Positions 34,967 to 46,960 of a stretch of 64,000 nt of DNA are shown here, piece after piece; position 1 is the stretch's first letter; each line of letters begins with the position of its first letter. Location: assembly GCA_021397835.1 (NCBI GenBank), contig JAJFZO010000034.1, positions 4,838,501 through 4,902,500 of the forward strand. The letters run 5' to 3'. A program made the translations under genes and the position numbers. The DNA comes from Moringa oleifera (lineage: Eukaryota > Streptophyta > Magnoliopsida > Brassicales > Moringaceae). The notes under the pieces were generated by a model that saw only the letters and a list, made by a program, of their open reading frames with translations, searched no databases and was not told the origin of the DNA.

Positions 34967-36030
34967 GGAGGTATGACTTCTAATGGCCTTCCCTCCTTGT
35001 CAGCTTTGTGATATTGTTTGCTTGGCAGTTAAACACCCTTGGCTTATTCCCACTTTGCCCTTTTATTGAAGGTGTACAAGTCCCAAAACCTTGTTTTGAC
35101 TTAAAAAAGTTATATTACTTCAAAGAAAATTAATTATCATTTTTAGAAAAATACAGGAAATTAATTATACCCAAAAGCCAAAATGATATTGGTTAATTTT
35201 GAAAAAGTGCTGACATCAAATTCCTTTTTCATTAATGGCATAAAAGGAATTTTAAAATAAATATAGGGATAAATATCAAGAAAAATTTTATATTAAATCT
35301 GTCTTTATTTTTAATATCATTTTTATTCTATTTATTAGTTTAATTTTATATTAGTTGTTAATTTAAATTAAATTGACTTTTTGCTTTAAAAAATTTAACA
35401 TAATTTAGAAAAAATAAAAAAAATAACAAAAAAATGAAGAGATAATAAAGGAAAGAAGGGCTGAAAACAGAAAAATTTTTAATTTTTTATATTTTTTCTC
35501 TTTGATAAAAATGTATTTTTTTATTATTTTCAAATTATCTTAGAAAAATTCTCAAATTCTTAAAAATAAAATCAAAATTTTTTTACTGTAAAAATTGAGC
35601 TAATTGGCATAATAAAATGAATTAAAAAATAAACATTAAGATAAGTTTTTTTCCTAGTTGCTATAAACATAATTAATTTTAAATACCCAAAAAAGATATG
35701 GAGCAGATAAACCCTTAAACCCCCCTAATATGTATTTGTATTTTATAATTTGATGTATGAAAGTTTGGGTGGCCTATTAGCTTCTCGTCCTTTTCTCCTC
35801 TTCCTTCCTTCTTTACATATATGAATGGATGTGCTTCTTACAGAAGAAACTTTAGCAGACAGAATGATCGAGGAATGATTGAAAGAAATAATTTTGCTAC
35901 AGAAGTGGTACAATTATTGAGAAATAAGTGCCAATAATACAACTTAGTCGAAGCAATTATGTGTTACCAAAAGAATATCTTCTTCTTGATCCAGAAGAAG
36001 AAAACCTAAGAGAAAAAGAAATGAGGGAAA
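34967..36030. other. Intergenic DNA between PPR gene and uncharacterised gene
   Basis: The first 130 bases or so are the upstream region of the PPR gene and the rest is AT-rich. A TATA-like stretch at 35815-35822 (ACATATATG) is not tied to any gene. The plus-strand open frame at 35928-36197 is the complement of exon 2 of the minus-strand gene. Confidence 0.4.
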
Positions 36031-36035
36031 ACATT

Positions 36036-36947
36036 TCAAATATCAGATCCTCTCAAATAGTTGCAGAGCTTCACATGAACCGTTGGATCTTTCTTCTTCG
36101 TCTTCTTGAAGTGCTTGGTTGCAGCTTTCAATACCTTGCTCCATCCCTGGCCATGGCGGATCATGAAAATGTTAGACACAAATGCTTCGTACAATAAACT
36201 GTAAGGCTTCAGGATTGGTACAAAGTGATTAGTGTAATGAAAAGGAGAACCATTTTACTGATTTTGAAATACATTTGGAATCAGTAAATTACAAAATGAA
36301 ATTTCCCATCTGGGTCTGAATCTGATCTTAGTTTCGCCGCTAAAATCATGGAACTTCCAGAGTCTTTTCCTTTCAGGAATCTTTCCCTCTCCATGACTAT
36401 TTTTCCCACCTCCCAAACACCTCTTAGACAAAAGTTAGCAAAAAAACTCAGACTCCAATCTACATTTACAAGTTCAAGACAGGACCATAAGCAAATTTGA
36501 GAAACAAACAGAGAGTGGGAGAGAGATCACCTTGGCTGTGATAGGGACGCATCCATTCTTAGTGGGAGTGGGAGAGAACCCAGAAGTTTTCTTCACCATC
36601 TTCTTCTTCTTCTTGCTCATCTTAAAAACTTTGGACAAATTAGTCCTAAAATCTTCGGCGCCGACCTTCTTCTTACTGGGAGTGACTTTCGTGCGACACC
36701 GACCCTGATCCTCTTCGTAAGAGAGCTTCCTGGGCGTGAGGGTATCCAAATCCATGAGACTGTAAGGGCGAGGGACCAAAGGAGACCATATGGAGCTCTG
36801 AGAGTAATCGAAATCAAAGGCAGAGTTATCTGGGTACTTGCAGAGAAGCTCCCTCGACATCACTGGCTCCAAATACTCTACTACTTTATCGCTGATAACC
36901 CACTTTCCCACCTCTTCTTCTTCTTCTCCCTCCTTTTGTATACCCAT
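36036..36947 (-). CDS. Uncharacterised plant protein, 2 exons, 175 aa, basic C-terminus
   Basis: Exon 1 is 36531-36947 (139 codons) and exon 2 is 36036-36146 (36 codons plus TGA), joined in phase 0 across a 384-base GT-AG intron (CCAAG|GTGATC ... GGCCAG|GGATGG). The product starts MGIQKEGEEEEEVGKWV. It has an acidic N-terminus, an ordered-looking stretch DKVVEYLEPVMSRELLCKYP followed by DFDYSQSSIWSPLVPR, a Lys-rich run (KMSKKKKKMVKK), the block CVPITAKGWSKVLKAATKHF at the splice junction, and a short Lys-rich tail. There is no signal peptide or membrane segment, and the Lys clusters could act as nuclear targeting signals. I do not recognise the family and assign no function. The open frame through the intron is a read-through artefact. 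Confidence 0.75.
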
Positions 36948-39047
36948 TATATCTCGCTTTCAGTCCTTTTTTGCCGTTGGTTTTGGCTTCAAACTGACAA
37001 AAGAGGAAGGACACAATTAAAACAAGTTACCGTTGGGATGTTGGGAAGATGGGATGTTTTGGATTATTAACTAACATTAAACCGAATTTGTCCCCCCTAT
37101 CTTTTCTTTTTTCCTTTTTGCCCTTCCTTTATCCTTCACTTTTCAAATTAATGTCACGGCTCCTAGATTCACGTCACCACGCGACTCTTTTTTAATACAT
37201 ATGACAATACTCTTAAATTATTTTAACAATTAGATAATTTTAACTAAAAAATTAATTTACAAATAAATTACCATCTATTGTTTTTTTCACTATTTTTTAT
37301 AATTTTAAATTAATTTTATTTCATGTTTTAAATTACAAATATGTTTTTTTTTTTCACTACACTTTATGATACTTTACATGTCTAAAACAATTTGATGATA
37401 TCTTTCATTTATATATAGACCTACATTTAATATTTAATTCAAATTTTATGTTGGTTCATTAGGGTATGAAGGAAGATGTCTTTGTTTTATTAACTAAGTG
37501 ATAATACAGTGCATCTTTATTAATACTATATTAAAATTATTATTTTAATTAATTATTTTATTAAAATTAATCTTCAATAAAATATAAATTTTATTCATAT
37601 TTTTAAATTAATACCTAAAAAATTATATTTATTAAAAATTTATGTTTTCGTTAAATTCTTAAATGAGACTTTCATTTATAATTTTTGTTAATATTAACGA
37701 TTTTACTCATACACATTATGTATGTAACTTTTACTTGTGTAATTATTTTAATACTCATTTAAAATTCTATCAAAATAAACAAAAAAAAATTCACATCAAA
37801 CTTAATATGAATATGATACTATCTAAAAATGTTAAATAGCTTGATGTCGACATGTGGTGATAAAATCTCCAGATGAACATGAAGAAAAGATGTTTTGATG
37901 AAGAATTTGCAAAGCAAAGATGCAATCAAAAGAACATTTCTTGGCAATTGGGGTGCTTTCAACGATCAAATCAGTATTTAGTAAACAAGGCTTTTGTTCA
38001 TGAAATAGATCACATGTTCAAAATATGCGTGTGATTATTCTTTTATATCGGTTCGAAGGGTATTCTTTTTATTTCACATAAATATGACTTGTCCTTACAT
38101 TCGTAGATAAGATATCGAATTATTTTCAAGTTGATTTTTTGTTCTTTTTATCTCTTCGGGCTATCTGCCTTCAAATATGACAATCTTAAGTTAACTTGTT
38201 GCTTTCGATCTAACGTTCACAACGTATCTCATGCCAATCTTCTGACTTTTGTTCTAATTTCTTAACTTTATTATTATATTGAATCAGTATTTAATATAAT
38301 TTATAAATTTTGTAAAATAAATCGATTTGTACTATTTGATATTATAATTATATTAAACCAGTATTTCTATTGTTCGTCCATCAGCTCAATGGCTATGTAA
38401 TATGTAGCTATTTATGTATCAACATGATGATTCACATATTCTTATTTCGTAGTTTTTTGTTTTTTATTTTTTATACTATAGTAAATTTAATACTATTTTT
38501 AAAAAAAATTTATGTGATTGAAAATTAATTTATTTTGCACAGTGCTAAATGTAAAATTATTTTTATGGGTTTTTATTAATTTATTAAAATAAATTAATTT
38601 TTTTTATTTTTTAATATAAATTATAAATTTAATTTTTATGAATTATATACTTTAAAAAAATTTTATAAAAAATTTGATGAATACGGCCTACTCTATTTGA
38701 AAATGAGTTTCAACCACGCATTGTATTGTACAATATGTTACCAAAAGAAAAAAAAAATTGACACAAAACAATAAGCCATGTTATTCTTGCATGATCCTTG
38801 GATCAACATGATTGTATGTGAAATCAGCCTAGCAAGACACACTGCCATCTCCAGTTCTAACAATGCTTCGACCAACCTACCATTCTAATTCTTTAAACAT
38901 TGACTCAAGCATGACAGACTCCATCTCTGTTGTAGATCCTCGTCAGCTCAAGCTGAGGAAACTTTGGAGGATGCATCATTTACCAATTTTCTCTTTTAAT
39001 TAACTGATCAAAGCATTTTTTTCTTGTCATAGTTCCATAAAAAACAT
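36948..39047. other. Intergenic spacer, no gene
   Basis: The proximal 150 bases are the upstream region of the minus-strand gene at 36.9 kb. The remainder is AT-rich, without recognisable domains on either strand. Confidence 0.5.
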
Positions 39048-39055
39048 GCAACAAT

Positions 39056-39635
39056 TAGATCTGATCACGGTTCGAGTTTGGTTCGATTTTGATTTCGAAT
39101 CATCGATTTAAGGTTCATGGTTAGGATGATCCGGAATCTGAACCGTTAAGTTACGATTTTGATTTTAAATTTGATTCAAAAACGGTTTAGGTTTCGATTT
39201 ATAAGCGGTTCAGGTTTAGTTTTGGTTTCTGTTCATAAGTGGTTCAGATTCAAGTTCGATTTAAATTTCAGTTCGGTTCACATTTAGTTCAAGATTGATC
39301 CAAAAAAAATTAATATTTAATATTTTAATTATAAATTTTTAATAAAATTAAAAATAAAAATAATCATATTTTTATTAAAATATATATTTTAAAATTAAAA
39401 TTATTTTTAATAATTTTTAAAATTAATTTTTTAATATTTTAAAAATAAATTTAATTAAAAACTGAATCGAAACTGTGGATTTAAGTTTCAGTTTAAAATT
39501 TACATGAATCATAATCAAATTTTTAAAAATATTTCAATTACGATTTAAAATCAAAATCATTTATATTAATTTTGATTCGATTTAAAACATAACGGTTGGA
39601 TTCATCTATTTGAATCAAATCTTGGTCTAAGTCTA
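39056..39635. mobile_element. Non-autonomous hAT-like element upstream of NUF2, 580 bp
   Basis: The segment is flanked by GCAACAAT (39048-39055) and GCAACAAC (39636-39643), an 8-bp target duplication with one mismatch. The ends are related inverted repeats: TAGATCTGATCACGG on the left and TAGACTTAGACCAAG as the reverse complement of the right. The left third is packed with GGTTC(G/A)GRTTT-type subterminal motifs and the right has their complements around an AT-rich core. This organisation, the TAG ends and the 8-bp duplication are typical of hAT elements. There is no coding frame, so it depends on a transposase elsewhere. Its right end is 58 bases from the NUF2 TATA box. Confidence 0.7.
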
Positions 39636-39692
39636 GCAACAACATTCTTTTTTTTTTTTTTTCCCAAATGAAGCCAAACATGGCCTAGGTCT

Positions 39693-39699
39693 TATATAA
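39693..39699 (+). promoter_or_regulatory. TATA box of NUF2
   Basis: TATATAA lies 219-225 bases upstream of the NUF2 ATG, in the only non-repetitive stretch between the hAT-like element and the gene. The match and setting are good. Confidence 0.6.
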
Positions 39700-39708
39700 G
39701 CTGTTTTG

Positions 39709-39717
39709 GGCGGGAAA
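39709..39717 (-). promoter_or_regulatory. E2F-type binding site in the NUF2 core promoter
   Basis: GGCGGGAAA reads TTTCCCGCC on the minus strand, an exact match to the E2F consensus TTTSSCGC. It lies ten bases after the TATA box, so it is near the transcription start. E2F factors drive S/G2-phase genes, which fits a kinetochore gene. Site identity is direct; regulation is inference. Confidence 0.65.
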
Positions 39718-39917
39718 TTGTGTGTGTTTTTATTATTTTCAATCTTCTTCCTAGTTCCTACTCTTTTCTTGTTGCTTGTTTTCCCCTTTGCTGGAAAAGC
39801 TTTGCCTTCTCTCCCCAGTTTCTCCCTTCCTAATTGTTTCTCTTTCTCAGAAGAGAAGCCGCTGTTTATTACACTCCAAAGGTCTCTCCCATCTCTGACG
39901 ACTTCTGAAGCGAGCAC

Positions 39918-42900
39918 ATGTCGAAGTTTGAGTATCCAAGGCTCTCTCGTTCAGATATACTGACGATACTGGCGGAGTCACAGATCGCTACAATCTCGGA
40001 TAACGACCTCAGGAACCCGAACCCGGACTTCGTCGCGGATCTCTATACCCGGCTTCTCATCTACCTCGACACGCTCAACGAGTATGTTTGAAACCCTGAT
40101 TCTGCCTCTTGAAAAATTTTGCTTGCTTATTCGCAACTAACAAGTAATTTACTAAAAGTTCCTTTGCTATGTTTTGTTCAAATCTCAGGCATGAAGAGAT
40201 TTTATGATTTCGTGAATAGGTTTTCCCATCTAAAAGTATTGGTCTCAAAATGCTAATTTGTAATTATGCTTTTTCCTCAATTGTTCATCTTCTTCCTTTC
40301 ATGACGGTTTATAGCTCTGAATGCTCCTACTTTATGGGTTTCTTATTTGCAGGGAAGATCAAGGGCAACTTGATTTTGCTGCTTTGGAGCAGCTTGAGAA
40401 CCCGGACCTTCATATTGGGTCCGTCCAGATCATGAATTTGTACGGCAAGATAAAGGAGATGGTGGCTTCCGTGCATTGCCCTTTACAATTTACTCTCAAG
40501 GACCTAATAAGGCCAGATGCAGCACGGACTGAATTCTTTGTTAGTGCATTCCTGAATTTCTGTCTCCACAAGTATGTTTTCCAGCTTAAGTTCCATTATA
40601 GGATTTACTGAAAACCATTGGCAGTTTTTGGCAGGAATTAAGGTCGAAATAAAAGAAACCAATCGATTTATACGGCTCTATAAATCAAGTTGGTTATAAA
40701 TTATTTCATTTTTGTAGCAACAATAGTCTTTTGAGTAGGTCCACTGCTTACTTAATGCCAACAAATGGACAAATATACAATTGAACATCGCTTTACTGTA
40801 TGCAATATGGACTTATTCCTCAACATTAATGGAGATGATCAATTCTCTTACCATCCTATGTCCTCAATAGTAGAACGAGGATTCTTTCAGAATTTTCGCT
40901 TTTTTGAGTCCAAAACCCAGTTAAAGGAATGTTGGTTTAAGGGTCATAATTTTAGATTCCTAACCTTATTTAGTCTTCACATGTTTCTTTTCTTGCACTT
41001 GTGACTGCTGTTGGGTCATTGAAGTTTCAATAACCAGCAGAAGAATCATCATTTGAAATTTTTATACTGACAAGAGCTGAGGGAGATGTACTTCTGAACG
41101 GTGTTCATTAAAGGCCTCATTGTGAATCTCAATTTTCATCTCCTGCTACTTTTCCTTTGTTCTGATCTTTTTCCTTCAAAGGAACTCTCACTAGTCATTT
41201 TGTTATAATTTGCTAATCGTTTAGTGATTGGTGGATTTGCACTCGTACTCAGCGTGCACCAATCAATATTTTGTGTTAATTGGTTATATCTTCCATAGGA
41301 TAAGAGACTGAACTAGAACCTTCTGACCATTTCTTTTCCTTTTTCTTAGCTAGAGATTGGGGCCACTCCTTATGCTTTCACATAATTACTACTGAAAATA
41401 AAGAGGATATTGGTATGAGAAAGTGATACCTGTTAATGCCAAAGCAACTTGTTTCAAATGACAAAAGATATCATCTGTAACCTTGTAAAGAAAGGAATTG
41501 ATGTAATGCTGTTTTTGTTAATTCAAAGCTTATGCTTCAGTATAAACACTTGCTCTGACAATTGTCCCACCCAGAAAAAACATAACATAGATTTTGGGTG
41601 TTACTAGTCAATCTATCCAGTATACTAGTGGTTGAATTGTTTTCAGATTTTCATACTTTCAGAGGGTTTATTTAGATTTTTACGAATTGTAGATCGTATT
41701 TATATTATCTTTTCATTGATTTTTAATATATGCTTATAAATTTTAAAATATCAAATAAATAGTGGAAAGTGTTATTGTCCAATACCTTGAAGTAAATATC
41801 AACTAAATTTTTAATATATGATTTTTAATATATGCTTCTCTTGGGAGTTAAGATGTCTTCACCTTATGCTTTCACCTTTTAGAAAAGACCGAGGGACATG
41901 ATGAATGGAATTGCTTTAGTTACTTCTGTGATTACTAATCCTATGTTTTTGATGCATTCAAGTTTTGTTGTTTCTTTTTGATCTCAGAGATACTAAAATG
42001 AATCTTCTAAGACCAATCGTGGAGGAATTGACCCTCCATTATGAGAGGCAAAAAGAGTTGGAGACTAAGATTTCTCAGGTACTGGAAGACAAATTATTTA
42101 TGTTGTCAAAGTAAGCATTTTGACTTTCACGTGTTTTGCCATGCAGTTGAATGCAGAGATTGCAGAGTATAATGAAGTGAGAGAAAGAGAATTACCATTT
42201 GTTCAAGAAATAGATACAAAAGTTAAAGAGTTGCGTCAGAACATTGCTGGTCTTAACAATCACCAGATGTCTTTAAGAGCTTCTTTCCGGAAATTGAAGG
42301 AGAAAACTGCAGATCTGGATAAAGAGGTTGGGAAATTGACACTCTTTTCATTATATCAATGTCAATAATGTCAGTGATTGAGTGTTTCTCAAGTTTTGTG
42401 TAGGATAACAGACATTACTTTCTTTGGATCTTCAATATATAAACTCTTACTTTGGTAGTATAATATTTCTATCAAGTTGAAGGAAAAAAATACAATTTTA
42501 GAAAAATGATTTTGGAAGAAGTTGCATCTATAAATCTAAGGTTTTAATTTGTTGGTTTGCACTGAAACATATTATTCACTGTAACACTAATAAGTGGTCG
42601 ATATGTTTGAACCTTAAAGACCTCTCTCTCATGATGAGTTTGAGTTTATGTTCTAGTAGATGCCCCATTTTCATCATTTGTTTTGAGCCGACCTTCTTTC
42701 TTGCTTGTTTGACTCAAATGTTATTGGTGGTGGAACAAAAATTGGGTAAGAAAAGGAAAAGAGACAGAAATATAGAACTATAGTTATTTTTTTCTAGTTG
42801 TTATAGCTTGTCATGCTTTTCTGCGACAATGCATTTATTTATTTCCAATATAAATTTCTTTCTCATCTCCTCTATTTCTATTCTTGGGAAATCTTTTGAG

Positions 42901-45900
42901 AGGGATAATTTGTAAACATACCATGTGTTTAATGTGGTGTTTCTTCTATATTTGTGTAGGAGTGTTATTTTTTTGGTCTGTTTAGGCTAGCATGAAACTG
43001 ACAGTACAGGTTCATGATTTTGAATTATTCAGATGTTTATCATTTAGATTGAGTACCTCTCTTAAGTTTATTTATTTTTGATTATTATTATTGTGACCGG
43101 TACTTTCTTTTTCTTTTCAAGATCTCTAAAGCAGAGTTTGAGCTAGTGCAAACTGTGCAAGAGAATGCTAATTTGCGCTCAAAAATTGTTCAATCACCAG
43201 ATAAATTGCAGGTACCTTTTCTCTTCTCACTTCTGGTGTAACTGTCCTTCGTAGACAGAAGTGTCTATTCTGTGACAATAATGACAACACTTTACTGGAA
43301 AATAAATTACATTGCATGTCCTCTTAATGCTTCTACAATTCCGTCACCCCATCATTTCATGAAAATACCAATACACAGAGGCTCACTGAAATGAGCATGA
43401 ACAAACTTCTTTAATTGAGGACTGTTATTTGCAACTCATGATTGCTGCAAAAAAGCTGTAGGGATTGATACTTGAGGAGACAAGTGATTCTCTGGAGTAG
43501 CGACTGCCCTCGAAACAGTAACATTCTAAAAGAATTTTGAACTTCACTTGTTTCATTTTCCTCCGGATATTCATGGATTTTACTTGTTATTTCTATTCAT
43601 TTTGAATATGAAGGCATATTTGTGGTTATAAGTCAGTACTGCTTCCAGCAAATACATTCACGGTTCTAAAACCTTTGAGATGATAATTTGTTATTATTAT
43701 GTTTTATTTGTGGGCAATGTTCCTGCCACATGTTCCTGACCCACTATTTCCTTTGTTTTTCTTTTCAATTTCTTTTTTCTTCTTCTTCACACTTGATCTT
43801 AGAGATGGTAATCAGGTGGGTCAGTTTGGATTTTTTGGGATTTGGGTGACTCATAGTTATTCATATCTCATGTCATTTCAAGTTTTCGTAATTTTTTATT
43901 TGGCTCTTAGGACGCGGGTCATTTCGTGTCTGAGTTAGATTTAGTTAACCCATTAATTCACTGATTCTCTTTGAAGGAATTCTGAGCTAATTTGAGCTGT
44001 CATGTTAGATTTGATTTCAAAGTCATTTAGGTCAGCTTGTGTTAGGTTCAGGTCAAATCAAGTTCAGATCATTTCAGTCTGTCATATTGAGTTTGGATTG
44101 AGCTAGGTTCAGCTTATTTCGGTCTGTCATATTGAATTTGGATTGATCTAGGTTCAGGTGGTATTCTTTTTATATATTTTTTCTAGGTTAGGGCCTGGAC
44201 TGGGAGATCATGTAATGATTTCCGGTTTCGTCAGATGTTTTCACCTATACTTGATCTTTTTTTATTTTATAGTTTTTCATCTGCCATAGCACAATTTTGC
44301 TTCTGTTCCAATGTTGATTGGAGGGTTTAATATAACTTTCTTTTAACTTACTTTTTCTTCCATTATGTTGGTTTGATATACATCATTTCGATGCTTTAAT
44401 TGTATGTACTGCTTTGCCTATTGATATATAAATAACTAATATGATTTTCATCAAAAGAGGGCTCTAGAGGAGAAGAAATCTGTACGTGAGGAGGCAAAGA
44501 ATGCTGAAAGATCAGCTATGCAATCTTTCCAAGAAAAAACTGCCACTCTGGAGGTTTATATGAAGGTGTATTACATTAACCTTTTATTGCCATCCATCCA
44601 TATCCTGGCCATAGAAATAATCTTTAGATTCATATTGGTAGTTGTTTATGTCACCAGAGTTCGGTATGTTATGTGTGTCAAACTGCTGGTTTAATTACTT
44701 TTTGTAAGTTTTCTATTGATTTGGAGGTTTCAAGCACCATACCCATATTTATGTAGTGCAGTTTAATCTGTCGCTTCTGTTATGAAAATTCTATGGTGAA
44801 AAGTGTCTTTTTTCCTTAATGACAATGGTGTTTGTATCCATTCATTTTCCTGAAGACTTCATATATTTGTATGTTTTAGCTGAAGATATGGATCCTAAAA
44901 CCATGTTTTCACTGCTTGCTATACTTTTATGAACTCCCCAGGAAGTCTTAATTTTATGAAATGCTTGATGGCATGTGGTGCACAAACTTTGCTTAGTTCT
45001 GAGTTTTTTTCTTCCATTTATGTGCCACACCACAGGAGCACTTTTTTGTTGCAGAGTATTAACTTTTTTTGGGTGTCATCCAATTATTTTAATTCAGTTC
45101 CAATATTGTTATTACTGTCCTACGTCCTGTACTTTATGGGAGCCAAGTGCCCTAGCTTGGAGTGAGAAGTAAATTTGAATAACAGGCATGCATGCCTATG
45201 TGCTTATATCCCACAAGACTCAAAAGATCAAAGTAGCAATGTAATTGTAGTGCAATCTACTCTAATATTTTGTTGTATTTTAAGTTTGTTTACTGTCCTA
45301 ATTGACGTACTGTGGGAGTGTCTTTTCCTTTGCAATATCCATAATCATCTGGGCGCCTCAAGGCTACAACTGAAAAAAAAAAAAGGCAACTCATATAGGT
45401 CCTTCCCTCACTCCCCTTACCCCCCTACCTCTTCCAACTGAAAAAAAGGCTCATAGCAAATTTGTCAAAATAATATCATAAATCATTGGAGCCAATTAGG
45501 CCAAAATTATTCTGCAGTGAAGAAAAATATCTTCACGTCTTACTAAGTGAGCTTGCCTGTATTCACATTTTCATTGGTTTCACAAATTTAGATTAGAATC
45601 AAATTGATTGATGGTGTCTTTGGGTTCTTTTCCACAGGCTTCCAAGAAAATGTCAAAACAGTTAGCTCAGATGCAGGCAATTAATGAACAGGTTAGTTTA
45701 TTGCTTGGAGTTCTTTCAGTTGGCTCTCTTTGTTCCTCACTTCCTCTTAGTGCCCCGTGCTGGCAAAAAAGACAAATGTGAACTCTTTTAGGATTAGATC
45801 TATATAATGCAAATAACTTCATTGAAAACAGGCTTTGGAGTGCTGCCATTTTGTCTCTAGCAAAAATCATCTCACAATATAATGTTGACACTGCTGATAG

Positions 45901-46960
45901 GTAAACTCTTCGAAATCCATTGAAAAAGACTGCAAGGATCTGAAAGCTAAGCTGAGCGATGATGGTGTGTTGGATAAGTCTTATGAGGCCAAACTGGTTG
46001 AACGGCAAGGCAAAGGCAGGTTCCTTGCATCTGTAATGAGGTTGTTACCTCATTTCTGAGCCAAAACCTTGGGAGCTTTAATATATATCTTCTTCTCTTT
46101 TTACAGCTGAGCAGCTGGATGAATTAGCAAAGCAGTTAGAAAAAGAAAGAGATCTCAAGTCTGAGATGGCTACTAAGGAATTGAACAATGCCAAATTGGA
46201 GGTGGAATCTAGGAGGCGTGATCTTGAAGTACGGCAAATGAAGGTTGAAGCCATAGTTGCAGAGGTACTTTCATGTAATTGAACACTTATGCCAGGCCAA
46301 GTTATCTGGATCTGCATTAATTTTAACTTGTAAGTTTCTTCTTTTGTTCGTTACTAGGTGGATGCCATAACATCAAGGACTAGCATAGTAAAACAGTCTG
46401 GAGCAGCTAAATTGCAAGAGCTGGCTAGTAAATGCGATGAGATTATGAAACAGGTTCCTCTTTGTTGTTTCCCTGTACAAATTCATTAAATCCTCTTCAT
46501 GACACTAACAAGCAAAATAGAAAGAGAGAGAGAGAGAGAGAAAGAATCTGTAAGCAGAGACAAATGGCTTCTCTGCTAAACGGAACTAGCATATAATTCA
46601 ATTGCTAGAGTTTTCCATTTCAAAGTTTAGTAGCAAAGAAAAGCTCTCTGTTTTTTCTCAGCCACTCTGGAAATATAATTTTAGTATTGGCATGTTGTAG
46701 CATGTTGCAACAAGAGGAGTTTTACTTTTAAACAATTTTCCATATTTCATTTAGGAAAAACTCAGTTTGAATTTCATGGCTTTGCATGAGTTGCTGTATT
46801 GCTAGGTTGTACAATTCTACGCATCTGCTGATGTTTGTCACCTTTGATGTTTGTAATTATTAAACTGAAAGTGTGTTAAATGGTGTGTGGTTGGCTGTTG
46901 CAGTTTCAGCAATATACTAAGTCCATCGGAGGGCTACTACCAACTGAGGTGGAGTCGTAA
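39918..46960 (+). CDS. NUF2: NUF2 kinetochore protein (NDC80 complex), 11 exons, 443 aa
   Basis: Exons are 39918-40081, 40353-40571, 41988-42078, 42147-42326, 43122-43211, 44458-44565, 45638-45691, 45901-46015, 46107-46264, 46358-46453 and 46904-46960. The total of 1332 bases keeps one frame and gives 443 residues, the normal plant NUF2 size. Exons 1-3 encode the N-terminal calponin-homology-like head (MSKFEYPRLSRSDILTILAE, LYTRLLIYLDTL, FTLKDLIRPDAARTEFFVSA, LRPIVEE). The rest is a long coiled coil with the conserved SKIVQSPDKLQ. NUF2 pairs with NDC80 and, with SPC24/SPC25, links kinetochores to microtubules at mitosis. All introns are GT-AG except intron 8 (46016-46106), which must use a GC donor, because the nearby GT (46020) leads straight into a stop codon. 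The promoter holds an E2F-type site. Confidence 0.93.
44050..44165. repeat. 45-bp tandem repeat in NUF2 intron 5
   Basis: The unit CAGTCTGTCATATTGAGTTT... at 44075 recurs as CGGTCTGTCATATTGAATTT... at 44120, a period of 45, with a partial preceding copy around GGTTCAGGTCAAATCAAG. It is non-coding and lies inside a 1.2-kb intron. Confidence 0.55.
46521..46542. repeat. (GA)n microsatellite in NUF2 intron 10
   Basis: About ten GA units in a row, inside the 450-base last intron. This is a likely length-polymorphic marker. Confidence 0.7.

Noticed and set aside
35928..36197. Plus-strand open frame of 89 codons
   Set aside because: It is the complement of exon 2 and part of the intron of the minus-strand two-exon gene, and has no family resemblance.
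46017..46021. Canonical GT donor for NUF2 intron 8 at GCAG|GTTCC
   Set aside because: Joining it to the only good acceptor (46106) gives AGC TGA, an immediate stop. Joining at the next AG also gives a stop. The GC donor keeps the conserved coiled-coil frame.
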